DNA from: G963663315 sp965231905
GTDB lineage: Bacteria > Pseudomonadota > Gammaproteobacteria > Arenicellales > Poriferihabitantaceae
Direction: 5' to 3'
Length of the DNA stretch: 64,000 nt
Assembly (NCBI GenBank): GCA_965231905.1
Contig: CBDDOO010000002.1
Location: 1,240,001-1,304,000, forward strand
The notes beneath the pieces were generated by a model. It ran no database searches. It was given only the letters and a program-made list of their open reading frames with translations, and was not told the origin of the DNA. Below are positions 1 to 9,900 of this stretch, in pieces. Position 1 is the first letter of the stretch; each line of letters opens with the position of its first letter. Both the position numbers and the translations under genes were made by a program.

Positions 1-722
1 TAGGGTACCCAAAGGTCGCGACCACCGTCCATCGCCGCCGCCTGTTCAGCAGTTACCTCAAGGATTGTGAATCTGTCTCCATTGGACGCCATCAGTTTCG
101 TGACCGCGCCGGTAGGCGGGCCGGAAGGGATGCCGGCTCCAACCGCTTGACCGTTCGCCAAAGCGTCAGCAGTCGGGCCGTATCCGGCATACACAAGATC
201 GAAATCAGTTTCAATGTCAATCCCGAGCCCGGATAACAGAACCTTGTTCGAGCCCAGCGTACCCGAGTTTTGCTTGCCCATACCCATGGCCATTCCCTTG
301 AGCGCTGCCAGATCATCCACTGTGCCGCTTACGACCTTGTCATTGGAAATGATGAATTGCTCGACATTTTGCCACAGCATGGTAATGGCGCGCAGATTCT
401 TCTGCTTTTCGGAAATCGGGCCGGAGCCAGTTGCGGCGTATGAGCCGTACAGCCCCTGCAAAATTGCAAAATCCGCAGTCCCGGCCGCCAGAGCCTGAAC
501 ATTGGCGCCCGAGCCGGCAGAGTTTACCGCCGTCAGGCTGAACTTTTGCTTGGGTAGCAATTTCACTTTCGACAGTGTGGAAATTGCGGTGCCAACCGGA
601 TGGTATGTGCCGCCTGTTGACGCTGTATTCAGGACATAATCGGTCGATTGCGCGAATGCCGCCGATAAGGTGAAGATCGCTACAGCCAATGCGCTGATCG
701 TAACTCTGATAATATTCGACAT
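1..722 (-). CDS. TAXI-family TRAP transporter solute-binding receptor (3' end outside window)
   Basis: Periplasmic receptor that would deliver a ligand to a TRAP permease. About 240 codons are visible, reading off the left edge. The protein starts MSNIIRVTISALAVAIFTLS with a clear signal peptide (about residues 1-24), followed by the TAXI-like stretch 'NTASTGGTYHPVGTAI' and later 'AAGTADFAILQG' and 'LSGLGIDIETDFDLVYAGYG', which fit this receptor family. The ATG is preceded on the minus strand by an A/G-rich stretch (AAGAG) suitable for ribosome binding. The TRAP permease subunits are not in the window. It lies 123 bp downstream of the oxygenase-like gene on the same strand and may be co-transcribed with it. 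The ligand cannot be deduced; TAXI receptors are known for glutamate-like and other organic anions, so no substrate is claimed. Confidence 0.82.
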   Translation of the reverse strand, partial: MSNIIRVTISALAVAIFTLSAAFAQSTDYVLNTASTGGTYHPVGTAISTLSKVKLLPKQKFSLTAVNSAGSGANVQALAAGTADFAILQGLYGSYAATGSGPISEKQKNLRAITMLWQNVEQFIISNDKVVSGTVDDLAALKGMAMGMGKQNSGTLGSNKVLLSGLGIDIETDFDLVYAGYGPTADALANGQAVGAGIPSGPPTGAVTKLMASNGDRFTILEVTAEQAAAMDGGRDLWVP

Positions 723-845
723 AGCTTACTCTTTATAATAGTGGATGAAACTGTTTACGGGAGGGCCATTGTAATACAGAATGGCTGGTGTTGGATAATA
801 CCAATACCGGAATGGTCCTCCGGGCAGACGGGCAGAACTTCAATA

Positions 846-1844
846 TCAGTCGCCATAGTGGAGCATGGATGCGGTTTCGGTATCGTTGATGTCACTGATT
901 GCGGTTTCGACGTCATGAATCGCGTCCCGCAGGTAGTTGGTAATTACCCGCTTGTCATCGGTAAAGGGGATTTCATCAACCAGGGTTTGCAGCCTGCCGA
1001 TGGACAGCCACGCTTTGTGTCGCGCCCACTCGGCAAAGAGGACATGGTGAGGGTCTACCAGGGACAAATCCGGGAATCGGCAAACATCGTCAATTTCAGT
1101 GTTCAACGGGACATAGCCATTGACCAGGGTGATGCGTTCTCCCGGTCGGGTGAGGCTCGCGCCACGATGCACCACCATATTGCCATGCAGCGCAAAGGCA
1201 TAACCCGCGCCAGGAAATCGGGGACTCACTATCCGTTCCGATGGAATTGAATCACCCTTGTCCGAAATTTCTTTCGCCTGTTCACGGGTGCCCATGAAAT
1301 ACTGGAACTCTCCGCCAGAAAGCTGGTCCGGGTCAGACAACATCAACACATAATCCAGGCTCAGCGTATCATGATGCCATTTATCAACCGGGCGATTGAG
1401 GTCGTCCGGAGCATAATTCAGATGCCCCAGATGCAGGGGCATGGTATGGGGTGATACCGGGGCGCCGAAGATGTCCGAGATGAATTCGGTGACCTCGCCG
1501 CAAAGGCAGAAACCCCTGAGAAAACGGGATTGATAAGCGCCGCCGCGAACCATATTCTCGATGCGTTCACAGTTGACTGCATATTTGCGGAGTGAACGGG
1601 CCGTATCGCGCATGATCCTGACTCCTTCGTCTGATAGCAACCGCACGGCGCCGGAGATTGCCAAGTCGGTTGGGCATTCCTTGATCGTTTCGGCATCATA
1701 ACCCAGATCACTCAACCGCACCGTGTCTTGCGGGGGTTCGAGTTGAAGATGCCTGTCCGGGTCGAATTCGACTTCTTCATCAAAATATTGATACCCGTCA
1801 GGCAGGCAGGACGGAAATTTCGGGGGGCTGTTGCAGTACGGCAT
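846..1844 (-). CDS. 2-oxoglutarate/Fe(II)-dependent oxygenase-like protein
   Basis: A 332-residue protein with the metal and co-substrate pattern of the phytanoyl-CoA-dioxygenase-like superfamily. H157-x-D159 (in 'KWHHDTLSL') and H226 ('NMVVHRGAS') would bind iron, and R237 ('RPGERITLVNGY'), 11 residues after the distal histidine, would bind 2-oxoglutarate. Family assignment rests on this motif and spacing; overall similarity was not searched. There is no signal peptide, so it should be cytoplasmic. A TATAAT-like box lies upstream on the minus strand (1882-1887) without a convincing -35. It precedes the TAXI receptor gene on the same strand, which suggests that the imported compound could be its substrate. 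That is inference from position only. Confidence 0.68.
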   Translation of the reverse strand: MPYCNSPPKFPSCLPDGYQYFDEEVEFDPDRHLQLEPPQDTVRLSDLGYDAETIKECPTDLAISGAVRLLSDEGVRIMRDTARSLRKYAVNCERIENMVRGGAYQSRFLRGFCLCGEVTEFISDIFGAPVSPHTMPLHLGHLNYAPDDLNRPVDKWHHDTLSLDYVLMLSDPDQLSGGEFQYFMGTREQAKEISDKGDSIPSERIVSPRFPGAGYAFALHGNMVVHRGASLTRPGERITLVNGYVPLNTEIDDVCRFPDLSLVDPHHVLFAEWARHKAWLSIGRLQTLVDEIPFTDDKRVITNYLRDAIHDVETAISDINDTETASMLHYGD

Positions 1845-2048
1845 ATCAGATCATCCAGGTGGTCAGGGTCAGGATTATGGCATTATATATAAATCGGGGG
1901 GATCAGTGCGGACCATGCTATATTCTCGGCATGTTTAGGTATCTACTAATAAGGAATGATATCTGATGCCTGATGCGCACCCTGGGACGGTTTTTATCCG
2001 CCGCCAATACACTACTGTTGAATTCGTTCTATTCAGCGGGACAGGCCA

Positions 2049-4226
2049 GTGAATATACAGGTCCACGAAGAGCTTAAAACCAAAATCTGGGAAATCGCGA
2101 ACCGGCTCAGGGGGCCGTACCGGCCTCCTCAATATCGTCTGGTCATGCTTCCCATGGTCGTCTTGCGTCGGCTCGATTGTGTTCTGGAGCCGACCAGGAA
2201 TGCCGTTCTGAAGCAGCGTGATGAGCTAGAGGCGAAGCAGATGCCCGAAGCGGCAATGGATCGCCTGCTGGGCAAGGCCGCTGACCCTAATCGAAAGTAT
2301 CCGCTCTACAATACGAGTCGCTACACTTTTACCCGGTTGCTCGGTGATGCCGAGAACATCGCGCCGAACCTCGTATCGTACATCAACGGTTTTTCCCCCA
2401 CCGCGCGGCGCATCTTCGAGCATTTCAAATTCGCTGATCAGATCGAGAAGCTCGATGACAGCAACCGCCTCTTTACAATCGTTAAGGCAATGACCGATGT
2501 CGATCTTCACCCTGACAGGATCGATAACCTTCAGATGGGCTACCTGTTCGAGCATCTGGTGATGCGCTTCAACGAACAGGCCAACGAAGAAGCGGGGGAT
2601 CATTTCACGCCGCGCGAGGTAATTCGCCTCATGGCGAACCTCATCTACACTGGCGAACAGGATGTCTATAAGCCCGGCATCTACCGCACAATTTGCGATC
2701 CGGCGTGCGGAACGGGCGGCATGCTTTCCGAATCCGAAAAGCTGATCCTCTCGCAGAACGAGCGGGCGCAACTTGCGCTTTTCGGCCAGGAGTACAACGA
2801 CGAGTCCTGGGCCATCTGCTGCTCCGACATGCTCATCAAGGACGAGGACACGGCCAACATCGTCCTCGGCGACACCCTTGGTGACGGCAAGACCAGAGAC
2901 GGCTTCGAGGGTGAACGTTTCCACTACCTGATGGCCAACCCGCCATTCGGCGTCGAATGGAAAGACCAGAAAGTCACGGTCGAACGTGAGCACAAGACCA
3001 TGGGTTTTTCAGGTCGGTTCGGCGCCGGACTCCCGGCTATCAATGACGGCTCTCTCCTCTTCCTGCAACACATGATCTCCAAGATGTACCTCTATAAGGA
3101 GGACAACGAAGACCAACCCGGATCAAAAATCGCTATTGTCTTTAACGGATCGCCGCTTTTCTCCGGTGATGCGGGATCGGGTCCGTCCAACATTCGTCGC
3201 TGGATCATTGAGAAAGACTGGCTCGACACCATCGTGGCATTGCCCGACCAGCTTTTCTACAACACCGGCATCTTCACCTATGTCTGGCTCGTGACGAACC
3301 GCAAGCCACTGGAGCGGCGTGGCAAGGTACAACTCATCGACGGCACGCGCTTCTTCAGGAAGATGAAGAAGAGCCTCAACAACAAGCGTAACGAGATCAG
3401 CGAAGAGCAAATCCACCATCTCACCCGTGTCTACGGCAACTATCAGGATGGGGAAACGGCCGAGGTTCAAATCGACGGCGAGACCGAGCCCCGTGTAGTC
3501 TCCCGCATCTTCGAGAACCGGGAGTTCGGCTTCCTCAAGGTAACAGTTGAGCGCCCCTTGCGGATGAACTTCGAGGCGACGCCGGAGCGCATCGCGAAAC
3601 TCGACAATCAGATCGCCTTCGCGAATCTGGCGAAATCAAAGAAGCGAAAAGATAAGTCGGTAGCCGAACACGAGGTCGCAGAGGGGCAGAAACAGCAGAA
3701 AGCTATCCGCGCTATGCTCATGTCGCTCGAAGGCAACGGACGTTACATGGATCGAGAGACGTTCCAGACTGATATGATGAAGGCAGCGAAACGCGCCACC
3801 CTTAAAATCTCAGCCCCAATCAGGAAGGCGATTTTCACAGCGCTTGGCGAGCGAGACCCGGACGCCGGGATTTGCCGGGACAGCAAGGGTCAACCGGAGC
3901 CCGACAGCGAGCTTCGGGACACCGAGAATATCCCTTTACCACCGGGCACTGTGTTGCCCCTGCCTCTGGATTTCGGGCCGAACAAGCCTAATGCAAGGCT
4001 GGTTGAGACCTTCCAAGATGATATTGACGTTTATATCGCGCGCGAGGTGCTGCCCCATGTGCCCGATGCCTGGGTGGACTACGATAAAACCAAAGTCGGC
4101 TACGAAATCCCGATCAACCGGCATTTCTACGTCTACAAGCCACCACGTCCGCTTGACCAGATTGAGGCCGACATCACCAGACTCGAAGGAGAGATCGCCA
4201 GGCTGCTGAAAGGACTGGTGGAATGA
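2049..4226 (+). CDS. hsdM: Type I restriction-modification DNA methyltransferase subunit M
   Basis: Adenine-N6 methyltransferase subunit that, with HsdS, modifies the recognition site and, with HsdR, completes the restriction complex. SAM-binding motif I is DPACGTG (residues 217-223) and catalytic motif IV is NPPF (297-300, in 'MANPPFGVEW'). The N-terminal region ('HEELKTKIWEIANRLRG') is the usual HsdM helical domain. At 725 residues it is longer than the roughly 500-residue enterobacterial enzymes, with an extended, charged C-terminal part. The start is GTG at 2049; upstream in-frame starts are not compelling. Its stop overlaps the hsdS start by 4 bp (ATGA), the classic translational coupling of these operons. 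Confidence 0.95.
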   Translation: MNIQVHEELKTKIWEIANRLRGPYRPPQYRLVMLPMVVLRRLDCVLEPTRNAVLKQRDELEAKQMPEAAMDRLLGKAADPNRKYPLYNTSRYTFTRLLGDAENIAPNLVSYINGFSPTARRIFEHFKFADQIEKLDDSNRLFTIVKAMTDVDLHPDRIDNLQMGYLFEHLVMRFNEQANEEAGDHFTPREVIRLMANLIYTGEQDVYKPGIYRTICDPACGTGGMLSESEKLILSQNERAQLALFGQEYNDESWAICCSDMLIKDEDTANIVLGDTLGDGKTRDGFEGERFHYLMANPPFGVEWKDQKVTVEREHKTMGFSGRFGAGLPAINDGSLLFLQHMISKMYLYKEDNEDQPGSKIAIVFNGSPLFSGDAGSGPSNIRRWIIEKDWLDTIVALPDQLFYNTGIFTYVWLVTNRKPLERRGKVQLIDGTRFFRKMKKSLNNKRNEISEEQIHHLTRVYGNYQDGETAEVQIDGETEPRVVSRIFENREFGFLKVTVERPLRMNFEATPERIAKLDNQIAFANLAKSKKRKDKSVAEHEVAEGQKQQKAIRAMLMSLEGNGRYMDRETFQTDMMKAAKRATLKISAPIRKAIFTALGERDPDAGICRDSKGQPEPDSELRDTENIPLPPGTVLPLPLDFGPNKPNARLVETFQDDIDVYIAREVLPHVPDAWVDYDKTKVGYEIPINRHFYVYKPPRPLDQIEADITRLEGEIARLLKGLVE

Positions 4227-5581
4227 CCAAAGTCCCAGAAAAGGTCCGCGAAGCCTATCGAGAGCTTCCACCGGGCTGGAAGCTGGAGAAGCTGAAGTTC
4301 TTCGCCGACGTCCGGAATAGCAACGTCGACAAAACCATCTCCGAGGATGAGGAGCCGGTTCGGCTCTGCAACTATACTGATGTCTATTACAACGACCGCA
4401 TCACACCAGACCTGGATTTCATGGGGGGATCGGCGACTGTAGCGGAAATCGAGCGTTTCCAGCTCAGACGCGGTCAGGTCATCATCACAAAGGACAGCGA
4501 AGGGTGGAATGATATCGGCATCCCTGCTTTGGTCACCGAAGACATGCCGGAGGTTCTGTGCGGCTATCACCTTTCGGTGTTCGATCCCGGTCCAGAGCTC
4601 GACGAAGGATTCATCGCATGGCTCTGTCGGGCCGAACCTCTCAACGACCAATTCAAGCTCGCAGCAAACGGCGTGACTCGTTTCGGGCTCGGCCAATACC
4701 CGATGAAGAACGCCTTCATCTCGCTTCCCCCACTCGACACGCAGCGGCGGATTGCACGGTTTCTGGATGAGAAAACAGCACGGATTGACGGGCTGATTGA
4801 GAAGAAGTGTGCGCTCTTGGACCGGCTGGCAGAGAAGCACCAGGCCCTGATCACCCGCGCTGTTACCAAGGGTCTTGAGTCTGATACTCCCTTGAAGCCT
4901 TCGGGCATCGGTGCCCGAAGTGGAGATCGTTCAGTCTCTGCTGAAGGGGTTGGCGGTGTGACGGATGCAGCGCTTCCACGAGACTGGGTGTCCAAGCGGC
5001 TAAAGTATCTGGCCACTTACAACGACGAGGTTCTTTCTGATAGCACCCATGACGAAAAAGAGATTGACTACGTAGAAATATCCGGGGTTTCTCTTTTTCA
5101 TGGCATTGAAGTGATTGAGCGCATGCCCTTTAACCAAGCTCCGTCGCGAGCCAGACGAAAGGTAAAGAGTGGCGATATACTGATCTCCACAGTTCGAACC
5201 TATCTCCGAGCGATTGCAAAGGTCAATGGAGCATCTCCAGACTTGATTGCGTCAACGGGCTTCTGTGTTGTTCGCCCAAATGACGAAGTAGATAATGAGT
5301 TTCTCGGATGGGCCATAAAGTCAGAACTGTTTATCTCGGAGGTCGTGGCGCGCTCTGTAGGCGTCAGCTATCCAGCCATCAGCGCCAGCGAGCTTGTCAC
5401 CATTGATATGCCACTACCTCCGCTAGAAACGCAGCGGCGAATTTCACATTTTCTGGATGAGAAGACCGAGCAGATTGACGGGTTGATTACGAGAATACGG
5501 GATAGCGTTGTGTGTCTGGAAGAATACAGATCGGCAATCATCACGGCAGCCGTAACCGGACAGCTTACGGAGCTACAATAA
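4223..5581 (+). CDS. hsdS: Type I restriction-modification specificity subunit S
   Basis: Sequence-recognition subunit of the type I system; each of two target recognition domains reads half of a bipartite DNA site. The 452-residue protein has the expected internal duplication. A variable domain (about residues 15-165) ends in the conserved segment 'LPPLDTQRRIARFLDEKT', and a second variable domain (about 255-395) ends in 'LPPLETQRRISHFLDEKT'. Each conserved segment is followed by a helical, coiled-coil-prone stretch ('IDGLIEKK', 'IDGLITRI'). The gene overlaps hsdM by 4 bp. The two variable domains look unrelated, as usual, and the methylated motif cannot be read from the sequence. Confidence 0.95.
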   Translation: MTKVPEKVREAYRELPPGWKLEKLKFFADVRNSNVDKTISEDEEPVRLCNYTDVYYNDRITPDLDFMGGSATVAEIERFQLRRGQVIITKDSEGWNDIGIPALVTEDMPEVLCGYHLSVFDPGPELDEGFIAWLCRAEPLNDQFKLAANGVTRFGLGQYPMKNAFISLPPLDTQRRIARFLDEKTARIDGLIEKKCALLDRLAEKHQALITRAVTKGLESDTPLKPSGIGARSGDRSVSAEGVGGVTDAALPRDWVSKRLKYLATYNDEVLSDSTHDEKEIDYVEISGVSLFHGIEVIERMPFNQAPSRARRKVKSGDILISTVRTYLRAIAKVNGASPDLIASTGFCVVRPNDEVDNEFLGWAIKSELFISEVVARSVGVSYPAISASELVTIDMPLPPLETQRRISHFLDEKTEQIDGLITRIRDSVVCLEEYRSAIITAAVTGQLTELQ

Positions 5582-5628
5582 CCCTTGATGTGCAGACATA
5601 AACCATCCTTAAGGTGTAACATCCCGAA

Positions 5629-6795
5629 ATGAACCGAATCGCAGTCAATCCGGGAGTCCTTCGCTGGGCGCGGGAGCGCGCCGGGCTTGATTTGGCTGAT
5701 CTGCAAGATAAATTCCCGAAGTTGGTGGACTGGGAGGCCGAAGCAATCCAGCCCACGATGAAACAGTTGGAAAGCTTCTCCAAAGCGGCGCGGGTGCCGT
5801 TCGGATTCCTCTTCCTGCAAGAACCGCCGGAGATGTCTTTGCCGTTTGCGGACTTCCGCACGGTAGAAAGTCAACAGCCCCAGGGCATCAGCCCGGAACT
5901 GATGGATACCATCCATCTCATGCAGCGACGACAAGCCTGGCTGCGGGAAGAACGGATTGAAGCCGAAGCGGAACCGATAGGCTTTGTCGGAATCGCCAAA
6001 CTTTCGGACGATCCGGCAGCCATGGGTCGGGAAATGCGGCGAGTGCTCGGACTGAATGATGATTGGGCACAGCGGGCGCCAACCTGGGCGACGGCTGTGG
6101 GCGAACTGCGTCGGGTCATCGAGTCGTTCGGCGTCATGGCGGTGATGAATGGCATCGTTGGCAACAATACCCATCGCCAACTGGATGTGAACGAGTTCCG
6201 TGGCTTTGCCCTGAGCGACCCCTATGCTCCGCTTATCTTCGTCAACGGGGCAGATGCAAAATCCGCCCAGATGTTTACCCTCGCGCATGAGTTGGCGCAT
6301 CTGTGGCTAGGCGAGACGGGCGAAGGCCTGTCCGGTTTCCCGGCGTTGCAGCCGGACGGCGGCGACATAGAGCGGTTTTGTGATCGGGCTGCAGCAGAAT
6401 TCCTTGTGCCCGCTGCCGGGATTCAGGTTGCGTGGCGAGAGGTTATTGATGGCGACAACGCTGACGCAGCCTGCCAGAAACTGGCTACGCGCTTCAAGGT
6501 AAGTCCGGTAGTGATCGGGCGGCGGGCGATGGATCTCGGTTTCATAACACGTAATGAGTTTTTCAGCTTCTACTACGACTATACGCAAAAAGAACGGCGG
6601 AAGAAGCAGACGGGCACAGGCGGCGGAGATTTCTACAACAATCAAAATACGCGGGTTGGTCAACTGTTTGCCTCTCACCTGGTTCGGGCCGCTAAAGAGG
6701 GGCGCATCGGCTTCAAGGAGGCCTATGACTTATCCGGACTGAACGGCGGCAGCTTTCAGGAATACGCCCGCCGACTCGGGTTATCGTTGCCGTGA
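5629..6795 (+). CDS. XRE-type HTH / ImmA-IrrE metallopeptidase domain protein
   Basis: A 388-residue protein with an N-terminal helix-turn-helix-like region ('LRWARERAGLDLADLQDKFP') and a COG2856 (ImmA/IrrE) zinc peptidase domain. The HEXXH motif is H220-E-L-A-H224 in 'LAHELAHLWLG'; a later 'FCDRAAAEFLVPA' fits the third metal ligand region of this family. Known relatives cleave repressors or act as antitoxin-like partners of DUF4411 PIN proteins. Here it sits between hsdS and hsdR and is followed by overlapping remains of a DUF4411 gene. It may therefore be the surviving half of a toxin-antitoxin-like pair carried in the restriction operon. The target protein is unknown. Confidence 0.85.
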   Translation: MNRIAVNPGVLRWARERAGLDLADLQDKFPKLVDWEAEAIQPTMKQLESFSKAARVPFGFLFLQEPPEMSLPFADFRTVESQQPQGISPELMDTIHLMQRRQAWLREERIEAEAEPIGFVGIAKLSDDPAAMGREMRRVLGLNDDWAQRAPTWATAVGELRRVIESFGVMAVMNGIVGNNTHRQLDVNEFRGFALSDPYAPLIFVNGADAKSAQMFTLAHELAHLWLGETGEGLSGFPALQPDGGDIERFCDRAAAEFLVPAAGIQVAWREVIDGDNADAACQKLATRFKVSPVVIGRRAMDLGFITRNEFFSFYYDYTQKERRKKQTGTGGGDFYNNQNTRVGQLFASHLVRAAKEGRIGFKEAYDLSGLNGGSFQEYARRLGLSLP

Positions 6796-6944
6796 GTTCT
6801 GCTTCCAGCTATCTCATCGACTCGGATGTGCTGATCACGGCCAAGAATCGCTATTACGCGTTTTCGATTTGCCCGGGATTCTGGGAAAGTCTTTTGCACG
6901 GCCATACACTCGATGCCCAATACCACTTCTCAACAACCCCGTAA
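6792..6944 (+). pseudogene. Truncated DUF4411 (PIN-like) gene, N-terminal fragment
   Basis: GTG at 6792 overlaps the stop of the ImmA/IrrE gene (GTGA), a coupling typical of this gene pair. The frame encodes only 50 residues, beginning MSSASSYLIDSDVLITAKNR and continuing 'YYAFSICPGFWESLL'. This is the characteristic start of DUF4411 proteins, a PIN-nuclease-like family normally around 160-170 residues, with the first acidic residue in 'LIDSDVLI'. After about residue 38 the sequence no longer looks like the family, and it stops just before hsdR. I read this as an internal deletion that joined the fragment to hsdR, so no active nuclease is expected. Confidence 0.72.
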
Positions 6945-6947
6945 TTG

Positions 6948-9900
6948 ATGCCCGCACACACCGAACTCGCTTTTGAAGATGCGATTGAACACTGCCTGAC
7001 CACTCAAGGCCGCTACAGCAAGCGCACTCCGGCGGACTACGCTGAGGAGCAAGCGTTGTTCCCCGAAGATGTCACAGGCTTCCTGAAGGACAGTCAACCC
7101 GCAAAATGGCAGGCGCTGGACGCACTTCTTGGATCGAAAACCCCTGTAACTATTTTGGATAGTCTGGTGAAAGAGTTGAAAGTCAAGGGCACACTGCATG
7201 TCCTGCGTCACGGATTCAAATGCTACGGCAAAACCTTCCGCATGGCTTATTTTCGACCGAACACAGCCATGAATCCCGAGGCGGCGAAGAACTATGCCAG
7301 GAATCGGCTGACTATAACCCGCCAAGTTGCCTTTACTTCAGTCATGAAGAAGGCAGACGGCAAGAACCGCCGCTGCATCATTGACTTGACCCTTGCGGTT
7401 AACGGCATCCCCGTCGTTACCACCGAGCTCAAGAATCCGCTGACCGGGCAACGGGCCACCGATGCGGTGCGCCAATACAAAGACGAACGCGACGGGCGTG
7501 ATCTTCTCTTTGCATTCAAGAAGCGTACTTTGGTCCATTTCGCCGTAGACCCGGACGAAGTGTGGATGACGACCCGACTCAAAGGAAGAGAGACTGACTT
7601 CCTGCCTTTCAACCGGGGCAACAACCACGGGGCGGGCAACGCGCCGGTCGAGGGAAACTGGAAGACCCATTACCTTTGGGGCGAGGTGCTACAAGCCGAT
7701 AGCCTGCTCGAAATCCTGCAACGCTTCATGCACCTCGAAATAACGGAAAGGCAGGTCAGAACCGACAAGGGCGTACGCACCGTGCAAAAGGAGATAATGA
7801 TTTTTCCACGCTATCACCAACTCGATACAGTTCGGAAACTGGTCGTGCATGCGAAAGCTCACGGCACAGGACGGAATTACCTGATTCAGCATTCGGCCGG
7901 GTCAGGCAAGTCAAACTCAATTGCCTGGCTCGCGCACCGGCTGGCGAGCCTGCATGACGAACACGATGAAAAAGTGTTTCACTCCGTGATCGTCGTGACC
8001 GACCGGCGCGTGCTTGATCAGCAGTTGCAATCAACGATTTACCAGTTCGAGCACAAGACCGGTGTCGTTGAGAAGATTGACGAGGACACTCGTCAGCTCG
8101 CCCAGGCCTTATCTCAGGGCACGCCCATCGTCATCACGACAATCCAGAAATTCCCATTCATCTCGCAAGCTCTTTCAACCCTTGAGAAGAAGGGCTCCGG
8201 CGTAAAGATCAATACGGAGGGGAAACGTTTTGCCGTCATCGTGGATGAGGCGCACTCATCCCAAAGCGGAGAGACCGCGACCACTCTCAAGGGTATGCTG
8301 AACAAGGACGGGATTGAGGCGGCTATTGCCGCCCAACTCTCGGATGAGGAAGATTATACTCTCTCCGATGAAGTGAAGTCGGCGGCGCTGCGAGATGCTC
8401 TGCAACGCGCTCGACAGCCGAACCTCAGTTTCTTTGCCTTCACAGCCACGCCGAAATTCAAGACGAAGGTCCTGTTTGACGAGCCCGGCCCGTCCGGCGC
8501 ATCACCCTTCCATGAGTACACTATGCGGCAGGCCATCGAAGAAGGCTTCGTTATGGATGTACTTCAGAACTACACGACTTACAAGCGCTTCTTCGGCCTG
8601 ATCAAACAGGTCAAGGATGATCCCGATGTGCCGCGCAGGAGGGCCGCGAAGGCCCTTACGCGCTATCTGGAGCTTCATCCTGTCAATATCGAGCAAGTCG
8701 TTTCCGTAATCGTCGAGCATTTCCGGCTTTATGTAATGCACGAACTTGGTGGGCGGGCGAAAGCCATGGTTGTCACAGGCTCCCGTCTGGCCGCCGTGAA
8801 GTACAAACTCGCTTTTGATCACTATATCAAAGAGCAAAGCTACACTGGCATCCGTTCACTGGTAGCCTTCTCGGGCATGGTCGAAGACCCGGACGACCCC
8901 GGATCGTCCTATACCGAAGTGGCAATGAATGATGGTCTTTCCGAAAGCGAGCTCCCGGAAGCCTTCGGGCGTGACGATTACCGGGTTCTTCTGGTCGCGG
9001 AGAAATATCAGACCGGCTTCGATCAGCCCTTGTTGCAGACGATGTATGTGGTGAAGAGGCTGGCCGGTGTTCAGGCAGTTCAGACCCTTTCAAGGCTCAA
9101 CCGCATTGCTCCCGGCAAGTCGCGCACCTTCGTCCTCGATTTCGCCAACGAGGAAGATGAGATCTATAATGCGTTCAAGCCTTACTATGAGACGACTCCT
9201 GTCGGAGAGAATGCCGATCCGCATCGCATGTCGGAGTTGCAACACCGCTTGCTTGAATGGGCTATCTTTACTCCGGCTGATGTGACCGCATTCGCCGAAG
9301 TCTGGTATCGCGGCAAGCGCGATCATTCGGCGACCGATCATCGCGTGATGAACGCCGTGCTTGATGCTGTCGTTCAGCGCTTCCGGGGCCACGAAGAGGA
9401 AGAACGAGAAGAGTATCGCGGCCAATTGACGGCATATCGAAACCTCTACGCCTTCTTGTCACAGATCATCCCCTATCAGGACAGCGATCTTGAACGCCTA
9501 TACGCCTTCGTGAGGAATCTTATGGCGAAACTTCCGCCGCCAGGTGACGGCCAAGCCTTCGTTTTAGACGATGAGGTGGCGTTGCGGTTCTTTAGGCTTC
9601 AGCAGATGACCGAGGGCTCTATCGACCTATCGTATGGAGATGTCGATCCCCTGAAGGGGCCGACCGACATCGGTACAGCGAGCATCAAAGACGTGGATGT
9701 GACCCTTTCAAGCCTGATTGATCGCCTTAACGAGCGTTTCGGGACAAACTTCACGGTCGCAGATCAGTTGTTCTTCGACCAGATACGAGCCTCGGCGGAG
9801 AACAACGAGAACATCGCGGAGGCAGCTCGCGCCAATAATTTCGCGAACTTCGCTTCTTATCTGGATCGTATTCTCGACGAGCTGTTCATCGCGCGAATGG

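Noticed and set aside
741..1250. 169-codon plus-strand frame
   Set aside because: Antisense to the oxygenase-like gene, whose motifs are clear; no ribosome-binding site or family signature.
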